The position numbers and the translations under genes are program-made. The notes beneath the pieces were generated by a model that did not search any database, was not told the origin of the DNA, and worked only from the letters and a program-made list of their open reading frames with translations. Source: JANXUC01 sp964619065 (GTDB lineage Bacteria; Acidobacteriota; Terriglobia; Terriglobales; Acidobacteriaceae). Taken from it: a DNA stretch of 64,000 nt. This document shows positions 8,407-15,723 of this stretch, piece by piece (the stretch's first letter is position 1; each line of letters begins with the position of its first letter). The stretch covers positions 1-64,000 of the forward strand of contig CAZUCC010000021.1 in assembly GCA_964619065.1 (NCBI GenBank). The letters run 5' to 3'.

Positions 8407-9273
8407 ATGCAGAAACAGCGGCGGTTAGCGACGTGGATTGGAATCCTCATTGGAACAGCATGCGCAGTCTTGCTGGCTGGACGGGCGTGGGCCAGCGAGC
8501 CCCTTACGCAGGAATTTCACCAAACGTATGCCCTGAACGCGGACGGGCAGGTGTCTCTGGAGAACATCAACGGCGCCGTGCACATCACGGGCTGGGATCG
8601 CAATGAGGTCCAAGTGGACGCGGTCAAGCGTGCCCACCGGCAAGAGCGGCTTGACGAGGCAAAAATCGTTGTTGACTCGCACGCTAATGCGATCTCGATT
8701 CACACGGAGTATCCGCACCACAACAACACTTTCAACTGGGGCGACGAGAACAACCCGGCCAGCGTGGAGTACACATTACACATTCCGCGGCACGCGCGAC
8801 TTGACCAGGTGGATCTCGTCAACGGAGAACTCGATATTCAGGACGTGTCCGGGGACGTCCACGCCTCTTCGGTCAATGGGCGGGTGGTGGCGAAAGACCT
8901 TGCTGGACGAACGGATCTTTCCACAGTGAATGGCCCGACTGAAGCCGCGTTCCGGCAATTGCCGAAGTCGCATATTAAGGCTTCCTCGGTAAATGGCACG
9001 GTGATGATTACGATCCCTTCCGATGCCAACGCGGACGTACACGCGAGCACGGTGTCGGGCGGAATCCAAACTGATTTTGGCTTCAACGTACGCAAACAAT
9101 CCTGGGTGGGACACAATCTCGACGGACGCCTCGGGAGCGGCGGAACAAATATTGAGCTCTCCAATGTGAATGGAAGAGTTGAGCTGCGGCGTGCGAACGA
9201 CGGAAAGACGATGAGCCCGGTCTCAGGTAGCAGCCGGAAAGACAAGGACGACGATGACGACGGAGAAATCTGA
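8407..9273 (+). CDS. Secreted DUF4097-type beta-strand repeat protein
   Basis: 288-residue exported protein. A signal peptide with hydrophobic core IGILIGTACAVLLAG ends near AWA-SEP. The mature part consists of short beta repeats (VSLENINGAVHI, VDLVNGELDI, ASSVNGRVVA, LSTVNGPTEA, ASSVNGTVMI, LSNVNGRVEL), the SVNG/DLVNG ladder of putative adhesin/DUF4097 proteins, probably a beta-solenoid. The tail is strongly charged (KDKDDDDDGEI). ATG 8407 is chosen because TAGGAG lies just upstream and the signal peptide follows at once; the frame remains open further upstream with no signal. Confidence 0.85.
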   Translation: MQKQRRLATWIGILIGTACAVLLAGRAWASEPLTQEFHQTYALNADGQVSLENINGAVHITGWDRNEVQVDAVKRAHRQERLDEAKIVVDSHANAISIHTEYPHHNNTFNWGDENNPASVEYTLHIPRHARLDQVDLVNGELDIQDVSGDVHASSVNGRVVAKDLAGRTDLSTVNGPTEAAFRQLPKSHIKASSVNGTVMITIPSDANADVHASTVSGGIQTDFGFNVRKQSWVGHNLDGRLGSGGTNIELSNVNGRVELRRANDGKTMSPVSGSSRKDKDDDDDGEI

Positions 9274-9291
9274 TATTTGATTTTCCGGCGA

Positions 9292-10026
9292 TTACCGTAG
9301 CGGTTTGGACGCCATCAGTAACAATGCGCCTGTTCGCTTGAAGGCACGCAGATCATCGAGACTGCGGAACGACTTGGTTTTGTAGTCGTCCGGAGTGGGA
9401 GTGTCATCGGGAATCTGGCGCCATTCGGTATTTTCGAAGCCGTGCTGCTTGAGCATTTCGATATATTCAGCGGCGGAGTGGACGTGTACGGGAACCTTTA
9501 GCTTGTCCACCCATTGCAGAGAATATTCGTTGTCGGCGTAGAGGTTGATGAGAATGAACAGGCGGCTTCCCGGCGCCATCACACGGAAAACCTCATCGAG
9601 TGCTCGACCCTGATCGGGATAGTAGTAGAAAGATTCCACAGAGAGAACGCGATCGAAAAAGTTACCCTGCCACGGAATCTGCGAGGCCGATCCAACAATA
9701 TAACTAACATTGCGGAATCCCTGCGAAGTCTCCCGCGCCAGGCGGATCATCTCATCCGAAATATCAAGACCCACAACCTGAGCTTCATTTCCCGCAACAC
9801 TTCCTGACTCATCCAGAACCGCACCCGCGAGCAAGCGCGTGGCCCATCCACCACCGCAGCCGAGATCGAGCACGCGTTGACCCGGACGCAAGTCCATCAA
9901 GCGCAACGTTTTCCGCGTGATATCCAAATGGTGCTGCTCCATCTTCTCGCCTTCGCCAGCTTCGGCCCAGCGGTTGAATTCAAGTTGCAGCTTTTCGTCA
10001 GGCGTCAAGGTCGGATTGTTCGTCAT
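9292..10026 (-). CDS. SAM-dependent methyltransferase (class I)
   Basis: 244-residue Rossmann methyltransferase. Motif I is VLDLGCGGGWATRLLA near residue 50-65, followed by VVGLDISDEMIRLARE (motif II acidic residue) and the SFYYYPDQGRALDEVFRVMAPG block typical of ubiquinone/small-molecule methyltransferases. ATG at 10026 gives a natural start (MTNNPTLTPDEKLQ); the longer frame to 10143 would run over a palindromic repeat. The acceptor molecule is unknown. It is divergent from the zinc-ribbon/permease pair; start codons are only about 40 bases apart. Confidence 0.9.
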   Translation of the reverse strand: MTNNPTLTPDEKLQLEFNRWAEAGEGEKMEQHHLDITRKTLRLMDLRPGQRVLDLGCGGGWATRLLAGAVLDESGSVAGNEAQVVGLDISDEMIRLARETSQGFRNVSYIVGSASQIPWQGNFFDRVLSVESFYYYPDQGRALDEVFRVMAPGSRLFILINLYADNEYSLQWVDKLKVPVHVHSAAEYIEMLKQHGFENTEWRQIPDDTPTPDDYKTKSFRSLDDLRAFKRTGALLLMASKPLR

Positions 10027-10068
10027 AATGTCCTCAAAGGGCCCTTCTATGCTACATTTGGCATCCAC

Positions 10069-10272
10069 ATGGCTCCAAACCCTGAAGCCCCCAGCCCCGA
10101 TCTTCCGAGCCCGGGTCTCCGGAGCGAAGCGAAGCCCGGGCAAGGCCTGCTCTATTGCCCGCAGTGTGCACGCGAAGTTTCCGACCCGCTCACCTGTGGG
10201 GATTGCCTCTCCGTCATATGCCGCCAGTGCGGCACGCCCCTGGAATCCTCCGACGATTTAGGTATTGGATAA
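10069..10272 (+). CDS. Small zinc-ribbon protein
   Basis: 67 residues with three CxxC knuckles, CPQC, CGDC and CRQC, in the C-terminal 38 residues, likely one or two zinc sites. The N-terminal 27 residues are Pro/Ser/Gly-rich and low in complexity; their DNA (about 10102-10142) contains a palindromic repeat, so this part may be repeat-derived. It sits 18 bases before the APC permease start and is probably co-transcribed with it. No specific function can be given. Confidence 0.65.
   Translation: MAPNPEAPSPDLPSPGLRSEAKPGQGLLYCPQCAREVSDPLTCGDCLSVICRQCGTPLESSDDLGIG
10107..10141. repeat. Palindromic repeat inside the zinc-ribbon gene
   Basis: Inverted arms agcccggg and cccgggc flank a segment containing ctccggagcgaagcgaag. 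It encodes the Pro/Gly-rich start of the zinc-ribbon protein and resembles an extragenic palindrome captured in a coding region. Confidence 0.4.
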
Positions 10273-10290
10273 ATCAGGATTGGATAAGAC

Positions 10291-11724
10291 ATGGCCACCC
10301 TTCCGTCAACTTCTGCCGCGACCAACAGTGTAGATGCCAAATCCGGACTCGTTCGCGGTCTCTCTCTCGTCGACTGCGTACTTCTGTTGGTGGGCGGAAT
10401 TATTGGGTCGTCGATTTTTCTCACTGCTAAAGACATCGCCGGACCGCTGCCACATCCGTTGCTGTTCCTGGGGGTGTGGGTTCTTGGCGGACTGATTTCG
10501 CTGTGCGCGTGCTTCGCCTTCGCGGAACTGGGCGCGATGTTTCCGGATTCCGGCGGGCAATACGTTTACATGCGCGAGGCCTACGGCGATCTAGTCGGCT
10601 TCCTTTATGGCTGGATGATTTTCACTGTCTCGAACGGCGGCACCATCGCAGCGCTCTCTGTGGCTTCGGCGAATTATCTGGGAGCGGTATTCCCTGCCCT
10701 CTCGGCCGACCACGTTATTTTCAACGTCGGTTGGTTCGCGTTGACGCGCGTGCATGTGGTTGCGCTGGTTTCCATTGCCTTCGTGACCTGGGTCAATGTC
10801 GTGGGACTGCGGGAAGGCGCGGTTCTACAGAATATCGCCACCTGGGCTAAGTTCGCGGCGATGGCAGCGTTTATTGCGCTGGGATTCACCATCGGCAAAG
10901 GAAGTTGGTCACACTTTACGTCGGCCGGATCGGGCACGAGCGCTGGTTTGATGGTTGGTCTCTCCGCAGAGCAACTCGTCTCGGCGTTTGGCGTGGCGCT
11001 GATCGCCGTGTTCTGGGCCTATGACGGTTGGATCTACATCACGTGGGTCTCGGGCGAGGTAAAAGACCCGCAACGCAATATCCCGCGCGGAATGCTGCTG
11101 GGTGTGATCGCCGTCGGGCTGATCTACGTGGCCATGAACATGACATACGTGTACGCGCTGCCGATCACCGAAATTGCGAAGCACGAGACCATCGCGCATG
11201 CGGCGGCGACGGTATTGTTTTCCCCGAGAGCGGCGACATGGCTTTCCGCGTTGATAGCCGTTTCGTGTTTCGGCGCGATGGCTAGTTGCGCCCTCTCCGG
11301 CGCACGCGTTTATTACGCCATGGCGAAGGATGGAGCGTTTTTCCCCAAGATGGGGGAAGTGCATCCCCGCTGGCGGACGCCCGCGTTCAGCTTGATTGGC
11401 CAGGGCATATGGGCCGGAGTATTGACTCTCAGCGGGCGCTACGACCAGCTCTACACCTACGTGATGTTTATGATGGTGCTGTCGTACACGCTTGGCGTCG
11501 GCTGCTTGTTCATTTTGCGCTGGAAACATCCGCGGATGGAACGCCCTTACAAGTGTACTGGCTACCCGTGGCTCCCGGCGTTGTATATCCTGATCGGAAC
11601 AGTCTGGACCATTAATACCATCGTGCAGCGCCCTAAAGAGTCGTTGGCAGGGACACTGATTGTGCTGGTGGGAGTACCGGGGTATTGGTATTGGAAGCGG
11701 AGTAGTCGAAAAACGGCAGCCTGA
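10291..11724 (+). CDS. APC-family amino acid permease
   Basis: 477-residue inner-membrane transporter with about twelve hydrophobic helices. The first helix carries GGIIGSSIFL, the substrate-binding glycine motif of the amino acid/polyamine/organocation family, followed by FAFAELGAMFPDSGGQYVYMREAYG, the classical second signature. Sequence such as DPQRNIPRGMLLGV and PYKCTGYPWLPALYI supports the LAT/serine-threonine exchanger-like subgroup. Substrate not predictable. It ends two bases before the convergent amidohydrolase stop. Confidence 0.92.
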   Translation: MATLPSTSAATNSVDAKSGLVRGLSLVDCVLLLVGGIIGSSIFLTAKDIAGPLPHPLLFLGVWVLGGLISLCACFAFAELGAMFPDSGGQYVYMREAYGDLVGFLYGWMIFTVSNGGTIAALSVASANYLGAVFPALSADHVIFNVGWFALTRVHVVALVSIAFVTWVNVVGLREGAVLQNIATWAKFAAMAAFIALGFTIGKGSWSHFTSAGSGTSAGLMVGLSAEQLVSAFGVALIAVFWAYDGWIYITWVSGEVKDPQRNIPRGMLLGVIAVGLIYVAMNMTYVYALPITEIAKHETIAHAAATVLFSPRAATWLSALIAVSCFGAMASCALSGARVYYAMAKDGAFFPKMGEVHPRWRTPAFSLIGQGIWAGVLTLSGRYDQLYTYVMFMMVLSYTLGVGCLFILRWKHPRMERPYKCTGYPWLPALYILIGTVWTINTIVQRPKESLAGTLIVLVGVPGYWYWKRSSRKTAA

Positions 11725-11726
11725 GA

Positions 11727-13004
11727 TTACTGCTTGTAAACCCTCCCGTCCTTCATCACAAACTTCACATGCTCGAGCACGCTGATGTCATCCAGCGGAT
11801 TGCCCGACACGGCGACCACGTCAGCGTATTTGCCCGATTTGAGTGATCCCAGCACAGCGGACTTGCCCAGCAGATCGGCGGCATTGCGCGTGGCAGACTG
11901 AATCGCCTGCATCGGGGTCATGCCGTACTTCACCATGAAAGCGAACTGCTTCGGAGCAGCGTCGTAAGGACACACCCCCGCGTCCGTGCCAAACGACATC
12001 TTCACACCGGCTTTCACAGCTTTGGTAAAGTTTTTGCGTTGCGCTGCGCCGAGCTCGGCATCATGCTCGAGGAAATCTTTCGGAATGCTGTTGGTCTTCC
12101 CGTCCACCTCAATGCACTCCTCGTCATAGATATCCATGTCGAGATAAGTGCCGTGTTCCTTCGCCAGCGCAATGCCTTCATCGTCGATGAGCGTAGCGTG
12201 TTCGATAGACGCAACCCCGGCACGGATGGCGTTCTTAATCCCCTCGGCAGCGTGAGCGTGAGCCTCGACCCGCAGCCCGAAGCTTCGAGCTTCCTCGACG
12301 GCGGCGGTAATTTCCTCCGGAGTAAATTCCACGGTGTTCGGATTGCTGTCGTGCGTGAGCACAGCTCCGGTGGTTAGTATTTTGATGTGGTCCGCTCCAC
12401 TATGGTAGAGCAACCGCACTTTCTGCCGCACTTCCCACGGGCTATTCGCTTCCCCCAGGCGCATATCCAGAGGCAACTGGACATCGGGAGCCAGACCCGT
12501 CATCGCACCCGCTCCGCCTGTAATGGTGATGTACGCGCCCGCCACAAACATACGCGGTCCTGCCACGTAGCCTTTGTTGATGGCGTCGCGCAGCGCAACA
12601 TCGTTCAGCGCGCGGTAAACACCCACGTCGCGCACGGTGGTAAATCCCGACTCCAGCGTTACCCGCGCGTTCGGTATGGATTCCAGCGCAACCTGCGTGG
12701 CGCTCTTCCTGATCTGGTAGAGCGGGTCCGTCTCGCGCGCGCCATCGGCAAGATGCGTGTGGCAATCGATCAAGCCCGGCAAAACTGTCATGGAGGAAAG
12801 ATCAATGACGTTCGCTCCGGCAGGAATCGCGAGACCCTTGCCCACAGCTTCGATCTTGCCGTCGCGGATGACGATCGTCTGATCAGCCAGCAGAGCGCCG
12901 GCATCTACATCCACAAGATGTCCAGCTTTGATAACCGTAACCTCCGCGGAGGTCGCAGAGACTACCAAAACCAGGAACGCGAGAGTGCGCAAAGCCATCT
13001 TCAT
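11727..13004 (-). CDS. Secreted metal-dependent amidohydrolase (imidazolonepropionase/Xaa-Pro dipeptidase-like)
   Basis: About 425 residues. A signal peptide (LRTLAFLVLVVSATSA) suggests periplasmic location. The amidohydrolase fold is clear: small beta-sandwich IVIRDGKIEAVGKGL, metal ligands DCHTHLAD, then ILTTGAVLTHD, VEAHAHAAEGI and SIEHATLI with further His ligands, and FGTDAGV for the catalytic Asp. These secreted enzymes of the Sgx/prolidase-like group often cleave acylated or prolyl dipeptides. ATG 13004 is preferred over GTG 13013 because GGGAG lies eight bases before it. The end abuts the convergent APC permease gene. Confidence 0.88.
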   Translation of the reverse strand: MKMALRTLAFLVLVVSATSAEVTVIKAGHLVDVDAGALLADQTIVIRDGKIEAVGKGLAIPAGANVIDLSSMTVLPGLIDCHTHLADGARETDPLYQIRKSATQVALESIPNARVTLESGFTTVRDVGVYRALNDVALRDAINKGYVAGPRMFVAGAYITITGGAGAMTGLAPDVQLPLDMRLGEANSPWEVRQKVRLLYHSGADHIKILTTGAVLTHDSNPNTVEFTPEEITAAVEEARSFGLRVEAHAHAAEGIKNAIRAGVASIEHATLIDDEGIALAKEHGTYLDMDIYDEECIEVDGKTNSIPKDFLEHDAELGAAQRKNFTKAVKAGVKMSFGTDAGVCPYDAAPKQFAFMVKYGMTPMQAIQSATRNAADLLGKSAVLGSLKSGKYADVVAVSGNPLDDISVLEHVKFVMKDGRVYKQ

Positions 13005-13025
13005 CGGTAACACTCCCCTCTACCC

Positions 13026-13177
13026 TGTCATCCTGAGCGTAGCGAAGGACCCCTACCCCCTTGATATCGTCGCACTCTTCCCAGCTTTCTTGCCGTGCCG
13101 CTACCAAGTAAGAAAGCTTGTGATCGCCTCTTCCACCGCCAGCATTCTGGGTATCCTTCGCTGCGCTCAGGATGATA
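13026..13177. repeat. Dispersed inverted repeat with arms of about 25 bp
   Basis: The left arm (13026-13050) begins tgtcatcctgagcg and the right arm (13153-13177) ends cgctcaggatgata; 22 of 25 positions are complementary. The spacer of about 100 bases has no gene. It fills the space between the amidohydrolase and the second GcvT-family gene. Similar 'gtcatcctgag' elements are familiar between genes in Acidobacteriota, which is an impression from memory, not a search. Confidence 0.75.
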
Positions 13178-13215
13178 GGGAATGCCGCCAAAATCAGAAT
13201 TTCCCCAATAGATAA

Positions 13216-14412
13216 CTACACCGGTACAGCTGTCTTTCGCGCAGGATTATAAAATGGCATCGGCACCACAGTAGCCGTGACTGTATGCCGCACAGCTTCT
13301 ACCGTCAGCTCCATCTGTAGCTTGGTTCCTGGCTGCGCGCAATCAGTCTTGACGCTGCCCAGCGCCAGCATCTTCTTCAGCAGTGGAGACCACGACGTCG
13401 TCGTTGCCTTCCCCACTTGCTTCCCGCCGTAATAGAGAGGCACCGGCACGCGCGAGGCCGTCGCGGGGATTTGCGGAGCCAAGCCGGCATCGTCGAAGAG
13501 CTTCTCCACGTCAGTCCAACTCACTTCGAGTCCCACCAACTGGCGCGGCACGCCTTCCTTCTTATCTCGGACCAGTGCCGTGCGCCCAATAAAGTTTTCC
13601 TTCTCCAGATGAACCATCTTGCCGAAGCCGAGCTCATACGGAGAAAATTTCTGCGCCTCGTTCAGCGCCTTCTTCGAGCTGGTGTAGTCCACCTCGATCA
13701 GCAGCAGCCCCGCTTCCACGCGCGCCACATCCAGCGCCAACATGCCCGCCGGATGCAAATCGAACGCCTTTCCCTTGGCCATGAACGCGTCCCACACCTT
13801 GACAGCATCATTCCACGGAATCCACAGTTCGTAGCCGAGGTCACCCGTGTAGCCTGTCCGGGAAATGTCCACGGGAACGCCCGCAATCGTGCCGCTGGTC
13901 ACACGGAAATACTTCAAATTGGCAATATCAGCCTGAGCCACGGCCTTGAGCAAACTCGCCGACGTCGGCCCCTGCAAAGCCAGCGCCGCTGTCTTTTCGG
14001 AAATGTCTTCAATGTGAACATCCATGCCAATCGCATTCTGGCGGAACCAGCGCAGGCTGGCATCAGCGGCAGTCCAGCGATAGGTATTCTCCGCCAGGCG
14101 TGAGATGGTCCCATCGTCGATCACTTTGCCCTGCTCGTCGCACCAGCAGCAGTAAATCACCTGCCCCACCTTCACCTTGTTCACGTCGCGCGTAATCACG
14201 CGGTTCACCAACTTGGTCGCATCCTTGCCGGTAATCCGGTACTTGTACAGCGGAGAAATATCGATGACGGCCACCGCGTTGCGAATGGCGTTGTATTCGT
14301 GCTCGTGATGCACTTCATAAACGCTGGGAGTGTAGTAGCCCGACCACTCGCGGTAGCTCAGGCTGTAGCAGAGCGGCAAAGTTCTCTCGTGAAATGCGGT
14401 TCCAATAGGCAA
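13216..14412 (-). CDS. GcvT-family aminomethyltransferase-like protein (paralogue)
   Basis: 398-residue folate-dependent methyltransferase-like protein, a divergent second member beside gcvT at 3.7 kb. It has the GcvT N-domain (VAVIDISPLYKYRITGKDA), the DD motif in QGKVIDDGTISRL, SRTGYTGDLGYELW and a GcvT_C domain ending in VVPMPFYNP. The CCWCDE insert and sequence distance from true GcvT suggest a demethylase-like role (sarcosine, dimethylglycine or DMSP-type) rather than the glycine cleavage T protein; that is inference. It is isolated from the gcv operon and divergent from the CE2 esterase. Confidence 0.85.
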   Translation of the reverse strand: MPIGTAFHERTLPLCYSLSYREWSGYYTPSVYEVHHEHEYNAIRNAVAVIDISPLYKYRITGKDATKLVNRVITRDVNKVKVGQVIYCCWCDEQGKVIDDGTISRLAENTYRWTAADASLRWFRQNAIGMDVHIEDISEKTAALALQGPTSASLLKAVAQADIANLKYFRVTSGTIAGVPVDISRTGYTGDLGYELWIPWNDAVKVWDAFMAKGKAFDLHPAGMLALDVARVEAGLLLIEVDYTSSKKALNEAQKFSPYELGFGKMVHLEKENFIGRTALVRDKKEGVPRQLVGLEVSWTDVEKLFDDAGLAPQIPATASRVPVPLYYGGKQVGKATTTSWSPLLKKMLALGSVKTDCAQPGTKLQMELTVEAVRHTVTATVVPMPFYNPARKTAVPV

Positions 14413-14529
14413 GGCGCCGTCCTAAAAAGTGCGAAGTGACCGAACGCAGAATTATATGGAGAGCGGCGGCATGGGGGCAATGGGAGCGCCACTGCGCAAA
14501 TGTTATTCTGGCCGTCCCTGTGCAACACC

Positions 14530-15705
14530 ATGGAGGCTGGTCTGAACCGACATCTCATCGCAGAGCTCGTTATCATCGTCGCGATCTCATTAGAATCCGT
14601 CTTCGCCCAGTCGCCCGTCAGCGTCCCAAAGTCCAGCCTCGTCCCGCCCAATGATCCCCACATCGCTATCATGGGCCGCTTTGAACTAAAGAATGCGGAC
14701 GCTACAACTCCCACTCGCATCCGGCTCGGCTACCCCGGCGTCACAATCCGCCTGCGCTTCGAAGGCACTTCGCTCGCCATGTACGTCAGTACCGATACGC
14801 CTAACAACATCTTCGTAGTGCTTGTCGACGGCGCCGCACCCCGCCCTGTCCGCTTCCCCGCCGGAGAAACTGAAATCGCACTGGCTGACGCCCTGCCTCC
14901 TGGCGAGCACACCATCGACATCGTTCGCCAAACTGAAACCTGGCTCGGTGTCGCCACCATCTTCGGCTTCCGCCTGGCCCCAGACGCCAAGCTGCTAACT
15001 CCCAACCCCTGGCCTCGACGCCGCATGATGTTCATAGGAGATTCCGTCACTTGCGCTGAAGCTATGGATCGTTCACCAGACGATCGAACCGTATCTGGAA
15101 CAGCCGATCCTGCCACCTGGAAGAAAGACCGTCCCACTTCCTGGAACGCTTACAACTCTTATGGCATGCGCCTTGCTCGCACCTTCGACGCCCAAGTCCA
15201 GCTCGTTTGCTACGGAGGCCGCGGACTCCTCCGCGACTACCGTAACCGCCGCGACGTCCTCAACGCCCCGCAATTCTTCGACCTCGCCGTCCCCGACGAG
15301 ACTAGCGCCCCCGCCTGGCGTCACTCTGCCTACATTCCCGATGTAGTCGTCGTCTCCCTTGGCACCAACGACTTCACCCTTGGCATCGCCGCCTTCCCTG
15401 AGCGCGAGGAATGGGTCGCCGCCTACGTCCGCTTCGTCAACGCCATCCGCGCCGCCTACCCCGACGCCCAAATCCTTCTCACTGACGGATCCCTCGTCAA
15501 CGACAACGACCCCACTCGTCCGCAGAAGACCGTTCTCAACAGCTATCTTCAGGAAATCGCTACCCGCATGACTGATCCCCGCGTTCACCTTTTCACATCC
15601 CGTCACTATCCCGGCGATCCCACCGACGCCCACCCCACCGCTGACCAACATGCCGCGATGGCCCGCGACCTGGAACCCGCCATACGCGCAGCGGTGGGCT
15701 GGTAG
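14530..15705 (+). CDS. Secreted SGNH esterase, CE2-type
   Basis: About 391 residues. The N-terminal signal peptide (AELVIIVAISLESVFAQ) is followed by a jelly-roll domain (~40-150) and an SGNH hydrolase domain, the order seen in CE2 carbohydrate acetylesterases. Catalytic signs are FIGDSVTCAEA (Ser block), YGGRGLLRDY, VVSLGTNDFT (Asn block) and DAHPTADQH (Asp/His block). Likely role is deacetylation of plant or exopolysaccharide outside the cytoplasm. ATG 14530 gives the cleanest signal peptide; an upstream ATG at 14500 adds ten residues. Codons are unusually C-rich compared with neighbouring genes. Confidence 0.85.
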   Translation: MEAGLNRHLIAELVIIVAISLESVFAQSPVSVPKSSLVPPNDPHIAIMGRFELKNADATTPTRIRLGYPGVTIRLRFEGTSLAMYVSTDTPNNIFVVLVDGAAPRPVRFPAGETEIALADALPPGEHTIDIVRQTETWLGVATIFGFRLAPDAKLLTPNPWPRRRMMFIGDSVTCAEAMDRSPDDRTVSGTADPATWKKDRPTSWNAYNSYGMRLARTFDAQVQLVCYGGRGLLRDYRNRRDVLNAPQFFDLAVPDETSAPAWRHSAYIPDVVVVSLGTNDFTLGIAAFPEREEWVAAYVRFVNAIRAAYPDAQILLTDGSLVNDNDPTRPQKTVLNSYLQEIATRMTDPRVHLFTSRHYPGDPTDAHPTADQHAAMARDLEPAIRAAVGW

Positions 15706-15723
15706 AGCCGGGTCAAGCCGATG

